A DNA stretch of 46,546 nt from an uncultured Pseudomonadales bacterium. Its GTDB lineage: Bacteria > Pseudomonadota > Gammaproteobacteria > Pseudomonadales > Azotimanducaceae. Shown one piece after another: positions 34,682 through 43,652 of this stretch; the stretch's first letter is position 1, and the number at the start of each line of letters is the position of its first letter. The notes below the pieces were generated by a model, which saw only the letters and a program-made list of their open reading frames with translations, did not search any database and was not told the origin of the DNA. The translations under genes and the position numbers were made by a program. The DNA lies in assembly GCA_938017975.1 (NCBI GenBank), contig CALIKQ010000062.1, forward strand, positions 1-46,546, given 5' to 3'.

Positions 34682-35089
34682 TTACGCCAGTTTTGTGGGT
34701 TGTGCTGTGTGAAAAAGGGTCGCAATGAGTCGATCCTCTGGATCGAAGAGTCTTCCCTCCGCAGTCGCACTGCGCTTGCCTAATTTAATGACTTTGACCT
34801 CTATTCTGGCAGCTCCAGGTTGGAGCCCTCGGTGAAACATGACATGCAAATCCGTCGATAAGGGCGCGAACTCGCGCTGATATCCGCTGATCATGGTGAC
34901 CGAGGTTGCGTCATCGAGTGCGGCAGTGATCATACCGCCTTGGACAAGTCCCATAGGATTGACGGATTGCGGAGGGAAAGTCAGGGAGAAGTGCTCAATC
35001 GCTTGATCAGTTTTTAGGTGCTTCAGGGTAAAAAAAGAAAGGGTGGGAGAAAAATCACCTCGGTTGATGTGGTCGAATACGTCGTTCAT
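34682..35089 (-). CDS. PaaI-type hot-dog thioesterase
   Basis: A 135-residue hot-dog protein. VNPMGLVQGGMITAALDDATSV is the core segment with the Gly-Gly helix and the catalytic Asp; STDLHVMFHRGLQPGAARIEVKVIKLGKRSATAEG follows as in YdiI/PaaI relatives (both given only as landmarks, about residues 43-64 and 77-111). It would hydrolyse an acyl- or aryl-CoA thioester. A strong AAGGAGG lies five bases before the ATG. It is the first gene of a two-gene operon with the alpha/beta-hydrolase, divergent from the FAH-family gene. Confidence 0.86.
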   Translation of the reverse strand: MNDVFDHINRGDFSPTLSFFTLKHLKTDQAIEHFSLTFPPQSVNPMGLVQGGMITAALDDATSVTMISGYQREFAPLSTDLHVMFHRGLQPGAARIEVKVIKLGKRSATAEGRLFDPEDRLIATLFHTAQPTKLA

Positions 35090-35479
35090 GGCGCCTCCTT
35101 AAGAGAACGGATGGTAGCAAATCATGCAGGGCACCGGATATTCCAAAAAATGTAGGTTTGTTCACCGCGCCCACATCGTTTCGCCCTTGAAAATGACCTG
35201 ATTGCTGTTTTAGTTGGGTGTCTGAAAGTGCTTCAAGGTTGCCGTGTGCCTCTGATCGAAAAAAGTTTGTGTCGTACTCGAGAATAGGTTTGGTTTGTAC
35301 TGAGTTCGAAGGCGGCTTTGATGCCACGTGGCATAGTCCCACGGAGCTCGTGGCATTTAGAACTGGAGGCCCCAAGAGTCGTGGATTCAGCGTTGCCAAG
35401 TCAAGGGGTTTGGCATATTTGGGTCTTCTATGTTTAGGTTAATGGTGAAAACGATCCTCACACCATCAGGAGTGCCTAA
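35090..35479. other. Divergent intergenic region with an operator-like palindrome
   Basis: About 390 bases between the thioesterase-hydrolase operon and the FAH-family gene, with no gene seen. It holds the perfect palindrome at 35321-35334 and a repeat of its right half at 35349-35356. No regulator gene is adjacent, so the cognate protein is encoded elsewhere. Confidence 0.45.
35321..35334. promoter_or_regulatory. Perfect 14-bp palindrome, probable operator
   Basis: ATGCCACGTGGCAT is a perfect inverted repeat. Its right half CGTGGCAT recurs at 35349-35356, 22 bases on, which is about two helical turns and suits cooperative binding by a dimeric regulator. The site lies 145 bases before the FAH-family gene and 230 before the thioesterase. 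Confidence 0.5.
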
Positions 35480-36355
35480 ATGAAAATTGTTACTTTCACA
35501 GAGTCGGCTTCAACCAGAATTGGTTTGTTGAAAGAGGACCAGATTATTGATTTGAGCCAAGTCGCACCGAGTCTGCCCAAGGATATGCTGGCCTTCTTGC
35601 AGGAAGGTGACGCCGGGATGCGCGAAGCTGCTCAGCATGTCGATACGAAAGCGCATTTCTCGATGGCAGACGTGGTCATTGAGGCGCCGCTGCAAAGGCC
35701 ACCAAAAATATTAGCGATCGGACTCAATTACCGGGCCCATGCAGAAGAAAGCAACATGGAGATCCCGAAATATCCGCTGGTGTTTACGAAGCAAGGCACT
35801 TCAGCCAATGGTCCCTACGCACCAATTCATTCCCCTGCAGAGACTAAAATGCTCGACTACGAGGGAGAGCTGGCTGTGGTGATTGGGAAGCGCTGCCGAC
35901 GTGTCCGCAAAGCAGATGCCAGCAAAGTCATCGCAGGATTTTGTGTGCTCAATGATGTGAGTGTTCGTGAATGGCAGTTCCTAGTGACGCCGCCCCAGTT
36001 CACCATGGGCAAATCCTGGGATACCCATAATCCATTCGGTCCAGCCATTGTGACTCCGGATGAAGTCAATCCTCATAATCTCATGCTTCGAACTTATGTG
36101 AATGGTGACCTTCGTCAAGAAACGAATACCGATGATTTGATTTTTAACTGCTACGACATTATCGAATTTCTCAGCACAGCCTTCACCTTAGAACCCGGTG
36201 ATGTGATTGCCACTGGAACGCCCAGCGGGGTTGGCGCCGCGATGAAGCCGCCGGCTCCTCTGCAGGTTGGCGACAGTGTCCGCGTTGAAATTGAGGGTCT
36301 TGGGGTGATCGAGAACCAGGTGATCTTGGAGCCGGATACTGCCTCGATTTTTTAA
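35480..36355 (+). CDS. Fumarylacetoacetate hydrolase (FAH) family protein
   Basis: 291 residues. After a short N-terminal domain, ILAIGLNYRAHAEESN begins the catalytic fold; LDYEGELAVVIGKR contains the metal-binding Glu residues, VLNDVSVREWQ and MGKSWDTHNPFGPAIV continue it, and GDVIATGTPSGVG ends the active site. These metal-dependent enzymes cleave C-C bonds in diketo acids, decarboxylate or hydrate in aromatic and homogentisate-like pathways. AGGAG is seven bases before the ATG. It stands between the operator-like palindrome and the Rieske operon and could share their pathway. Confidence 0.88.
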   Translation: MKIVTFTESASTRIGLLKEDQIIDLSQVAPSLPKDMLAFLQEGDAGMREAAQHVDTKAHFSMADVVIEAPLQRPPKILAIGLNYRAHAEESNMEIPKYPLVFTKQGTSANGPYAPIHSPAETKMLDYEGELAVVIGKRCRRVRKADASKVIAGFCVLNDVSVREWQFLVTPPQFTMGKSWDTHNPFGPAIVTPDEVNPHNLMLRTYVNGDLRQETNTDDLIFNCYDIIEFLSTAFTLEPGDVIATGTPSGVGAAMKPPAPLQVGDSVRVEIEGLGVIENQVILEPDTASIF

Positions 36356-36802
36356 GCGCGGCAGCGAGACCCGTTATTGATGTTGTTTTTGTGAGCAACG
36401 GTCTGGTTAGAAGCCTTGGCGCAATTCTGCCTACAGCAGCAGGTGAATTTCCCCTGAAAAAGAAAAGTCAGATCCGTTGAAGCCCCCATGGGTTGCCAAT
36501 TCTTAGGGCATTTACCGTGTTGGAGGCGGGTGCGCAAAAGATTCTGGTTTCCGGAGAATCCGCACATTTCACCAGACCGCTTCGGATTCAATCACGCCAG
36601 TAATTACCAGCAGATCGTCTAATCTAGCAACGCTCTTACATGCCTGCTGAAAAACGGCGTTTGCGCAGCTGGGACTGTAGCGCGGAAAGACCGCTTAGGG
36701 TCTGCGCTATGCTAATGAGGCGCTGGCACTTTTTGATTAAATCGGGCATCTTAAGTGGCATTATCATCGTCCGAGAAATGTCCGGCAGCAGGGGAGTACA
36801 AG
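36356..36802. other. Leader region upstream of the Rieske oxygenase with a hairpin
   Basis: About 450 bases without a supported gene. At 36679-36708 the sequence can fold into two stacked stems, AGCGC/GCGCT and AGACC/GGTCT, with a four-base bulge (ggaa) on one side and a 6-base loop, about 95 bases before the oxygenase start. A looser inverted repeat, GATTCT-N9-AGAATC, is near 36540. Confidence 0.4.
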
Positions 36803-38173
36803 GTGTCTAAAATGTTAAAGCCAGGCGAAGCGAGAGCTCCTGGGCATACCTACCAAGAAGCGATTGCCAAGGACGCGTCACAGCCGCCTGAGGCCTTCCT
36901 AGACTATTCTTATGAGTTCCTCGGCGATCAAGACATCCCCTATACCCACTACACTTCCCACGACTTCGCGCAATCGGAGATGGAGCACTTGTGGCCGCGG
37001 GTCTGGCAAATGGCCTGTCGAGAGGAGCATATCCCAGAACCTGGAGATTATCAGGTTTACGACATTGGTCATTTGTCAGCCATCGTCACGCGCACAGAGT
37101 CGATGCAGATCAAAGCGTATGTCAATGCCTGCATGCATCGAGGCACTGCCCTCAAGCCTCCCGGAGACAATGGCTACTGCCAAAATTTCCGATGTCCTTT
37201 TCATGGCTGGGTCTACTCTTTGGATGGTGAACTGCTTGAGTTGCCAGAGGATTGGGATTTTCCGCATGTTGGCGCTGGAACGCATAGCCTGAGAGAAATT
37301 CTAGTCGACACTTGGGCTGGATTCGTTTTTGTGAATTTTGATCGAGAAGCTGAGTCGCTCACCGAGTTTTTGGGCGTGCTGCCGGAGCATTTTAGAGATT
37401 TTGACATCGCAGACCGAACGATAGAAACACATGTTTGCAAACGCCTGCCCGTAAATTGGAAGGCCGCGGAAGAGGCTTTCATGGAGGCCTATCACGTGAA
37501 GGAAACCCATGCGGGGGGACGAGACTTTTCTGAGCCCGTGACCACCTACGATGTCTATCCGAAAAATGTGAACCGCTTCATTCACACGGTCGGTTCGGTA
37601 AACCCGAGAATGGCTGTGCCGCCCAGTGAGCAAGAGTTAATGAGAGCCTTGTGGGGTCGGAGGGGGCCTGCGGAAGGAGATTGTCCGATTGTGCCAGAGG
37701 GTGCGACTGCCAGGGATGTCTATGCTGAGGTGATCAAAAAGTCGTTGGGCGCACAGTATGATATGGATTTCTCACATTACTCCACCGCACAGACCTTGGA
37801 TTCCATTGAGTATTTCTTGTTCCCTAATTTTTTCATCTTTCCAGGATTGTCATTGCCGATGGTCTACAGGTTCAGGCCAGACCCCAAGGATCCTGATTAT
37901 TCTTTCTTTGATCTGTACTTTTTACGACCTACTGACTCGGCGAAACCGCAATCCCCACCTCCAGAGCCGTTGATGCTCGACGTGCAAGACAGCTACACGC
38001 TGGCCGAGGGCCTTGGTTTTCTTGGTGCGGTGTACGATCAAGATACGGATAATATGGCGGCCCAAACTCGAGGGTTCAAAACTTGTGCGAAGGGGGGGCA
38101 AACCTTGGGGAATTATCAGGAGGTCAGGATTCGCCATCTTCATCAACGCATTAAAGAATACTTGGAGAACTGA
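36803..38173 (+). CDS. Rieske non-heme iron ring-hydroxylating oxygenase, large subunit
   Basis: 456 residues from the GTG at 36803, chosen because GGGGAG lies six bases upstream; a GTG at 36755 and an ATG at 36812 are less well placed. The Rieske ligands are ACMHRG (Cys110, His112) and CPFHGW (Cys131, His134). The mononuclear iron site is EEAFMEAYHVKETH, followed by the long catalytic domain. It resembles single-subunit-type oxygenases acting on aromatic or steroid-like substrates; no small (beta) subunit gene is present. Its stop overlaps the ferredoxin start by one base (TGATG), so the two are translationally coupled. A reductase must come from elsewhere. Confidence 0.9.
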   Translation: MSKMLKPGEARAPGHTYQEAIAKDASQPPEAFLDYSYEFLGDQDIPYTHYTSHDFAQSEMEHLWPRVWQMACREEHIPEPGDYQVYDIGHLSAIVTRTESMQIKAYVNACMHRGTALKPPGDNGYCQNFRCPFHGWVYSLDGELLELPEDWDFPHVGAGTHSLREILVDTWAGFVFVNFDREAESLTEFLGVLPEHFRDFDIADRTIETHVCKRLPVNWKAAEEAFMEAYHVKETHAGGRDFSEPVTTYDVYPKNVNRFIHTVGSVNPRMAVPPSEQELMRALWGRRGPAEGDCPIVPEGATARDVYAEVIKKSLGAQYDMDFSHYSTAQTLDSIEYFLFPNFFIFPGLSLPMVYRFRPDPKDPDYSFFDLYFLRPTDSAKPQSPPPEPLMLDVQDSYTLAEGLGFLGAVYDQDTDNMAAQTRGFKTCAKGGQTLGNYQEVRIRHLHQRIKEYLEN

Positions 38174-38508
38174 TGGTGGCTAGCGACTTGGAGATGGATG
38201 CTTTAGCGTCTGACTCGCGCAAGGTGATTCAGCATGAGGGCTTTTGTATTTTGGTCTGCAATACCGGGGGCGTGCATTATGCGATTGAGAATCGCTGTAC
38301 GCATCAGGACACATCCCTGGATGAAGGCAGAATCCGGAACGGGTTTATCGCTTGCCCTCTGCATGGCGTACGCTTTGACTTAAAGACAGGTCAACCGCGG
38401 GGCGATCTCACTCGGATCCCTGTACGGACTTTTGCAGTCAAACAAACAGGGGATCGATTGCTTGTGCAAATGCACAAAGCAGACCCGCACAACGAAGCAA
38501 CAACCTAA
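38173..38508 (+). CDS. Rieske-type [2Fe-2S] ferredoxin
   Basis: 111 residues with the two ligand pairs NRCTHQDTSL (CxH) and CPLHGVRF (CxxH) about 20 residues apart, in a small beta-barrel of the NdoA/BphF kind. It would pass electrons from a reductase to the oxygenase encoded just upstream. The start codon shares a base with the oxygenase stop, indicating coupled translation and matched amounts. Confidence 0.9.
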   Translation: MVASDLEMDALASDSRKVIQHEGFCILVCNTGGVHYAIENRCTHQDTSLDEGRIRNGFIACPLHGVRFDLKTGQPRGDLTRIPVRTFAVKQTGDRLLVQMHKADPHNEATT

Positions 38509-38897
38509 AAATGGCGCCTCCACCATAAACCTTGGCGCAGCGATTCAGACGATGCCTCGATGGCAAAGGCCGTGAATCAGCCAAAAAGCCTTTTCACCTG
38601 CCCTAGGAAGTATCATGATTTTGCGCAGAAGGCCTTCATCTCTGGCTACAGGCCTGCTTCTTGAGTTGACTGCATTTGGAGAACAGCCGGAAAGGGTACG
38701 ATCTTTGGACCTGAAATGGGGTCGGATTGGGCGCCGGGGGATTGCAAGGCGTTGCGTTGGCCGAGGGTTATTCCAAAAGCTGAGGATCGGTCAACGTGTT
38801 TCGCGATGCGCCGCGGCATTGAGCGGGTCACCACGGGTAGACATGAACCACCGACCCCAGCATGATAAAGGCAGATCCAAGATAATAAGTTGATCCA
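38509..38897. other. Intergenic region, nothing recognised
   Basis: About 390 bases between the ferredoxin and the dioxygenase genes. A 92-codon frame on the plus strand and another on the minus strand have basic, low-complexity products without family features. I see no strong terminator or operator. Confidence 0.35.
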
Positions 38898-39830
38898 ATG
38901 GATATTATTCCGCTCAGCGACAATACATTCGGTGCTGAAATCAAGGGCCTTGATCTTAACCATCTTAGCGACAGTGATTTCTCTGCGCTCTATGAAATAT
39001 TTCTGACTTATGGGTTCTTTTTAATCAGGGGTCAGCTTTTGGATGAAAGTCAGCAGATCGATTTTGGGAAAAGATTTGGTGCGCTTGAATTTGGTGCCTT
39101 GCCGTTAGCCAACCAGATCAAAAAACCCGACGGGGCCTATACGGATGTTTTCGCGGAGGATAGCCACCGTATGCTGGTTAATCGCGGTAATGAGGCATGG
39201 CATACCGACTCGACCTACTGGCCTGTGAGTAGTAAATGCGCAATGCTCACCGCGGTCAAGGTGCCGGCTCATGGCGGCGAGACAGAACTGGCTGATAGCC
39301 GAGCAGCCTATGCTTGTTTGCCAGAGTCGCTTCGCGTCCGCGCCGAAGGCCGCTCCGCTTATCACTCAACGCAGTATTCACAGGCCAATGATCTTGGGCA
39401 CTTCCCGGAACAAAAAGTGGATACGCTGTATCATGGCGAGGCTTACTTGCGGCCCCTAATCAAGGTTCATCCTGAGACAGGCGTGCCTTGCTTGATGGTC
39501 GGTAGGCATGCATTTGGAGTGCCCGGGTTGGATCGGGCGGACAGCCGGGACTTGATCGAATCATTGACCGAATTCGTGGTTAGTGATGCCTCGAGGGTCT
39601 ATACCCACCATTGGGAAGTTGGAGATACACTGGTCTGGGACAATCGTGCACTGTTGCACCGGGCGAGACCCTATGATTATCGAGAGCCCCGGGTGCTTAT
39701 CGGGACTCGGATCAAGGGCGATGTTCCCTCTGAGTTAGCTTACTATCCTGATGATCCAATGGCTGAAGCAGGTCGGGCTGCGCTTGCTAACGAATTGGCT
39801 TGTCTCAAAGCTGAGGTGATACCGGCCTAA
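38898..39830 (+). CDS. TauD/TfdA-family 2-oxoglutarate dioxygenase
   Basis: A complete 310-residue family member. The facial triad is AWHTDSTYWP (HxD, about residues 98-100) and the distal His in LLHRARPYDYREPR, whose Arg binds 2-oxoglutarate. LIKVHPETGVPCLMVGRHA and DTLVWDNRALLH match TfdA-type (2,4-D-like) enzymes more than TauD. It hydroxylates a small acid with loss of succinate and CO2; the product of an ether or sulfonate substrate would fall apart. It is followed tail to tail by ychJ with a four-base overlap. The truncated gene at the left edge belongs to the same family. Confidence 0.88.
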   Translation: MDIIPLSDNTFGAEIKGLDLNHLSDSDFSALYEIFLTYGFFLIRGQLLDESQQIDFGKRFGALEFGALPLANQIKKPDGAYTDVFAEDSHRMLVNRGNEAWHTDSTYWPVSSKCAMLTAVKVPAHGGETELADSRAAYACLPESLRVRAEGRSAYHSTQYSQANDLGHFPEQKVDTLYHGEAYLRPLIKVHPETGVPCLMVGRHAFGVPGLDRADSRDLIESLTEFVVSDASRVYTHHWEVGDTLVWDNRALLHRARPYDYREPRVLIGTRIKGDVPSELAYYPDDPMAEAGRAALANELACLKAEVIPA

Positions 39831-40264
39831 AACGCCTTGCTATTGCTGAGTGGGTGTTGGTGAAATCCTTTCGGCTGTCCCGCCGACCCCGTTTTTAACG
39901 CACCATCAAGATAGTACCAAAGGCCATCCTCTCGGACGAATCGGCTGAGCTCATGAAGGCGATGCCCTTTACCGTTGAGCTTGCTGCGTGCAACAAATTC
40001 AACAGTTCCTGCGTGATGCTGCGCAAGCCCTTGACGGGTTTCTATGATTTTAAGCCCAAGCCATTTTATGTCCGGATGAAGCGTGATGGTTTTTGGCCGA
40101 GTAGTGGGGTGCCAGGTCGAGGCAAGGTAGTCGCTGGAGGCCACGACGAATGCTGTGTATCGGGATCGCATCAATGATTCGCAGGTGGTTGCGCGCGACT
40201 CTCTTTTGATCAATGGTAGGCAGCAGGTCTCCAGTTCGGCACCTAAACCGCAGGGGCAGGTCAT
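39827..40264 (-). CDS. ychJ: YchJ-family (UPF0225) protein with SEC-C-like motif
   Basis: 145 residues. The N-terminus CPCGLGAELETCC is a zinc-binding CxCG...CC motif, followed by LMRSRYTAFVV, which is characteristic of YchJ, and by a small alpha/beta domain ending FVREDGLWYYLDGAL. The family is widespread in proteobacteria and thought to be linked to protein quality control through the SEC-C motif; the function is not proven. AGGAG lies eight bases before the ATG. It overlaps the dioxygenase stop by four bases. Confidence 0.85.
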   Translation of the reverse strand: MTCPCGLGAELETCCLPLIKRESRATTCESLMRSRYTAFVVASSDYLASTWHPTTRPKTITLHPDIKWLGLKIIETRQGLAQHHAGTVEFVARSKLNGKGHRLHELSRFVREDGLWYYLDGALKTGSAGQPKGFHQHPLSNSKAF

Positions 40265-40494
40265 TGGCTCAGTCTCCTATTGAATCGCAATTGACTGTCT
40301 GCTGTGTTTCGTCAAAAGCTCAGCCCTTTTGCGAGGCTACCTCGGCGCTATTTTTTTGAGAGGCGCACAACACCTTCGCTTCTATGATGGCAAAGAGGGT
40401 GACTGTGCTGCGATAAAGCGTTTCGGTCTACAATCAGTCAAGCTCGGCTTTTTATTACACGGTCAGTTGTATTGAAGCTTCAAAAGCCGTCACG

Positions 40495-42318
40495 TTATTG
40501 AAGTTCCAGTCCATTGAGACCACCATCCTCACGCCACTCGCGTAGCAACTTCATATAAGCACCTACGCCCTTGCTATAGGTTTCGCGACGCACATTACGG
40601 TATCTCTTGGTGGTCCCTTCCTGATTGTAGTAGCCCGGTGTGCAGGTGTCTGGCGACCCTCCCAGGACAAAGCCTGAACCTTTGGTCTCGAGTTGATCGG
40701 CGATCCAGCGCTCCTCGGCTTCGTTAGAAACATTTGCGGATTTGATTCCTCGGCTCGCCAATTCGCTGATTGTGTAGGCTACGTGTCCGGCTTGTACATC
40801 AATGCCGTGGGCGTAGTTGGCGCCGAGCTGAAAGACAAAACCGCCGCCGCATAAGAATAGGTTGGGAAACCCGCTGACCATTAATCCATGCATGGTGCGC
40901 ATGCCATCTTGCCAATGATCGTATATCGATTGTCCCTCAATACCGAAAACCGGTATGCCAAGTCGCCGCTCGTAACTTGAGGTGATCTCAAACCCGCTGG
41001 CGTAAACGATGCAGTCGACCGGATACTCCTTGCCGTTGGCTACGATAGCGCTCTCCGTGATTGCTTCGACGCCCTGTGTTGCGCTGACATCAACCAGCTC
41101 AACGTTGGTTCGATTGAATGTGTCGAGATAATAGTCGTTGAAAGTTGGGCGTTTACAGAATTGGTTGTAATAAGCCTTTAATTTTTCTGCCACCTCCGGG
41201 TCCTTTACCGCGTCGTCAACCAGTCCTCTGATGTCTTCCATCGTTTTAAAATCAGCCATCTGGACCAAACCGGGTGCTTTACCTTCTACTTGGCTGGCCA
41301 TTGCCTTCAAGTTCCGCGTGAGCCGTGTCCAACCATCGTCCACAAAGGCTGGGTCAATCGGACCACCTAAAAATGCTTCGCCAAATTTCTTCTGTCGCTC
41401 TTTTTGCCAACCGGGCTTGAGGTTTTTTGCCCACTCTGGATCGGTCTCAGCGTTGTTGCGCAGGTCTACTGACGATGGTGTGCGCTGAAAAACATAGAGT
41501 TGCTTTGCGCTCTTGCCCAGTGCGGGTACACACTGGACGGCGGTGGCACCCGTGCCAATAATCGCGACGTTTTTGTCCTTCAGTCCCGTGAGATTGCCTT
41601 CTGGGCCACCACCCGTGTAATCGTAGTCCCAGCGACAGGTATGAAACGAGTGGCCTTTGAAGGATTCAACGCCGGGGATGCCGGGCAGGCGTGGTCGGTT
41701 TGCAGGCCCTGTGCCAAGGCAGACATGACGGGCACGCATTTCATCGCCCCGGTTGGTTGAAACAAGCCACATGGCTTCGTCCTCAAGCCAACGTAATTCT
41801 GTCACCCAGGTTTGAAACACAGCATCCTTGTAGAGGTTGAAATGTTGACCAATCCTTTGGGCATGTTCATAAATTTCAGACGCATAGGAAAACCGTAGCT
41901 TGGGCACGTAGCCAGTCTCTTCCAGCAAGGGTAAGTAGCTATAAGATTCAATATCGCATTGCGCACCAGGATAGCGATTCCAGTACCAGGTTCCACCAAA
42001 ATCACCACCGCTCTCTACAATGCGAACATCGCGAACGCCGGCCTGAATTAATCGCGCCGCGGTGAGCATGCCGACCCACCCGCCCCCGATGACGATCACT
42101 TCTCGCTTATCCTTGAGCGGTGACCGAGTCTCAGGCTCACAGTAGGGATCTTCCTCTAGATATTTGTTGGCAAATGGCGAATCGTGAGAAAGCTGCACGA
42201 ACTGCGCTTCGGCATCTGGGCGGACGCGTTTCTCGCGCTCAAGGGCATAACGTTTAGCAAGAGCATCCGGGTCAAAGCCAAGTTTCTCTCGAGACAGAGG
42301 ATTATCCGTGGCTGCCAT
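40495..42318 (-). CDS. Baeyer-Villiger flavin monooxygenase (cyclohexanone/steroid type)
   Basis: 607 residues. VIVIGGGWVGMLTAARL binds FAD, FGGTWYWNRYPGAQCDIESYSY follows (about residues 107-128), the fingerprint FKGHSFHTCRWDY fits FxGxxxHxxxW, AIIGTGATAVQ binds NADPH and YASGFEITSSYE ends the FAD domain. This layout, without the long N-terminal domain of the other monooxygenase, matches the cyclohexanone, phenylacetone and steroid monooxygenase branch. It would turn a cyclic or steroid ketone into a lactone or ester. The SDR gene 91 bases upstream on the same strand would supply the ketone by oxidising an alcohol. Confidence 0.9.
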   Translation of the reverse strand: MAATDNPLSREKLGFDPDALAKRYALEREKRVRPDAEAQFVQLSHDSPFANKYLEEDPYCEPETRSPLKDKREVIVIGGGWVGMLTAARLIQAGVRDVRIVESGGDFGGTWYWNRYPGAQCDIESYSYLPLLEETGYVPKLRFSYASEIYEHAQRIGQHFNLYKDAVFQTWVTELRWLEDEAMWLVSTNRGDEMRARHVCLGTGPANRPRLPGIPGVESFKGHSFHTCRWDYDYTGGGPEGNLTGLKDKNVAIIGTGATAVQCVPALGKSAKQLYVFQRTPSSVDLRNNAETDPEWAKNLKPGWQKERQKKFGEAFLGGPIDPAFVDDGWTRLTRNLKAMASQVEGKAPGLVQMADFKTMEDIRGLVDDAVKDPEVAEKLKAYYNQFCKRPTFNDYYLDTFNRTNVELVDVSATQGVEAITESAIVANGKEYPVDCIVYASGFEITSSYERRLGIPVFGIEGQSIYDHWQDGMRTMHGLMVSGFPNLFLCGGGFVFQLGANYAHGIDVQAGHVAYTISELASRGIKSANVSNEAEERWIADQLETKGSGFVLGGSPDTCTPGYYNQEGTTKRYRNVRRETYSKGVGAYMKLLREWREDGGLNGLELQ

Positions 42319-42409
42319 ATAGTGTCTCCAAAGCGTTCTGGTGGTTAAGCATACCGCAAGGAAGCATCGATTTGATGCTTGAGTTTTGGGGCATGCATGA
42401 TGGGTTTAA

Positions 42410-43246
42410 TCAAGAGTTATTCGCGTCGATCTTACCGTCGGTGATGTCATCACCGAAAAGCATCCTCGAAAAAGGTTCGACATTGGGCCCACGACGCAGG
42501 TGGTGGCCGCCATCGACACTCAAGACAACGCCAGTAATCCATGAGGATTCCGGTCCGCAGAGAAAACGCACGGCATTGCTGATGTCCTTTGTCACCCCAT
42601 GTCGGCTGATCGGCATGCAATCGAGGTAGTCTTTGAAAACGGCCTCAGTTTGTAATAATCCTGACGCTAAGTCTGTCTCGACCAGTCCAGGACAGACACT
42701 GTTAACGCGGATATTGGCAACACCCAGCTCGTCCGCGGAATTGCGAACCAGCATATCGATGCCGGCTTTACTGACGCAATAAGACCCCATGAAGCGATGT
42801 GTCCGGACGCCAGCGATTGATGAAATGGCGCAAATAGCGCCGCCACCCGATTGGGCCATCCAACGCCCGGCATGCTTAATGGTATAAAAGGTGCCATTGA
42901 GATTGGTCTGCATCACCTCATCCCAATTTGAAGTTTCGGTCACCATAATGGGGGACAATCCACCGGTGCCAGCGTTAGCGATTGCAATGTCTAAGCGGCC
43001 ATTTAAGCTTGCCTTTTCCGCGGCAGCCGCAACGTCGTCTTCGACGGACACGTCTCCGGAGTAGATGCTGATTTTACCGGCGGCCTCGATGCTCGCAAGT
43101 TCAACGGCTGCCGCATTCAGTTTTTCCTCATTGCGGCCCATGATCAATACATTGGCACCATCTGCAGCGAAGGCTGATGCACACGCCAGGCCAATGCCGC
43201 TACCGCCACCGGTTACGAATACGTTCTGTCCCGATAATAGCCCCAT
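42410..43246 (-). CDS. Short-chain dehydrogenase/reductase partner of the monooxygenase (SDR 5)
   Basis: 278 residues: VFVTGGGSGIGLACASAF, IANAGTGG in the NNAG position, AISSIAGVRTHR with the catalytic Ser, and YCVSKAG for YxxxK; WITGVVLSVDGGHHLRRG closes the core, and a 20-residue tail follows. It lies directly upstream of a Baeyer-Villiger monooxygenase, an arrangement seen in alcohol-to-ketone-to-ester pathways such as cyclohexanol oxidation. GGAG stands eight bases before the ATG. The pair forms a likely two-gene operon. Confidence 0.88.
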   Translation of the reverse strand: MGLLSGQNVFVTGGGSGIGLACASAFAADGANVLIMGRNEEKLNAAAVELASIEAAGKISIYSGDVSVEDDVAAAAEKASLNGRLDIAIANAGTGGLSPIMVTETSNWDEVMQTNLNGTFYTIKHAGRWMAQSGGGAICAISSIAGVRTHRFMGSYCVSKAGIDMLVRNSADELGVANIRVNSVCPGLVETDLASGLLQTEAVFKDYLDCMPISRHGVTKDISNAVRFLCGPESSWITGVVLSVDGGHHLRRGPNVEPFSRMLFGDDITDGKIDANNS

Positions 43247-43652
43247 CTAATTTGCTCCGTTCATTGAAATGATCACGCTGATGCTCAAATCTTTCACATT
43301 GATCTCTAAAACGAGTTCTTTTCGACATGGCGTGAGCGCTTCATCCTACGTCACTTTCGATGAATTTAGCAGCGCTTGAAGTCTAGAGGGACCCCTAAAT
43401 GTTTGAAGCGAGAGAAAGACGATGGAGAGTGGTTGGCAGCTCCGCTTCAACAAATTTTAAGGGTTTAAGGCCGGACCGCCTGCCTGTGAATCGCAGAATT
43501 GATCCTCTGGATGGATGTTGAATGAGCGAAGAGGGTATCCAGTCTTGGGAGGGGCGGCGATCACACGATGCTTCCCAGGGCAGTGGCCTGGGAATTGAGA
43601 ATCCATTGGGGAGCTGTTGTAATGATTGCAGATAAAAAATTAAGGAATAATT
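43247..43652. other. Divergent intergenic region, no gene seen
   Basis: About 400 bases between SDR 5 and the GST gene, expected to contain promoters for both. No palindrome or hairpin stood out. Confidence 0.35.

Noticed and set aside
38615-38893. 92-codon plus-strand ORF between the ferredoxin and dioxygenase genes
   Set aside because: The product is basic low-complexity sequence without motifs or a ribosome-binding site.
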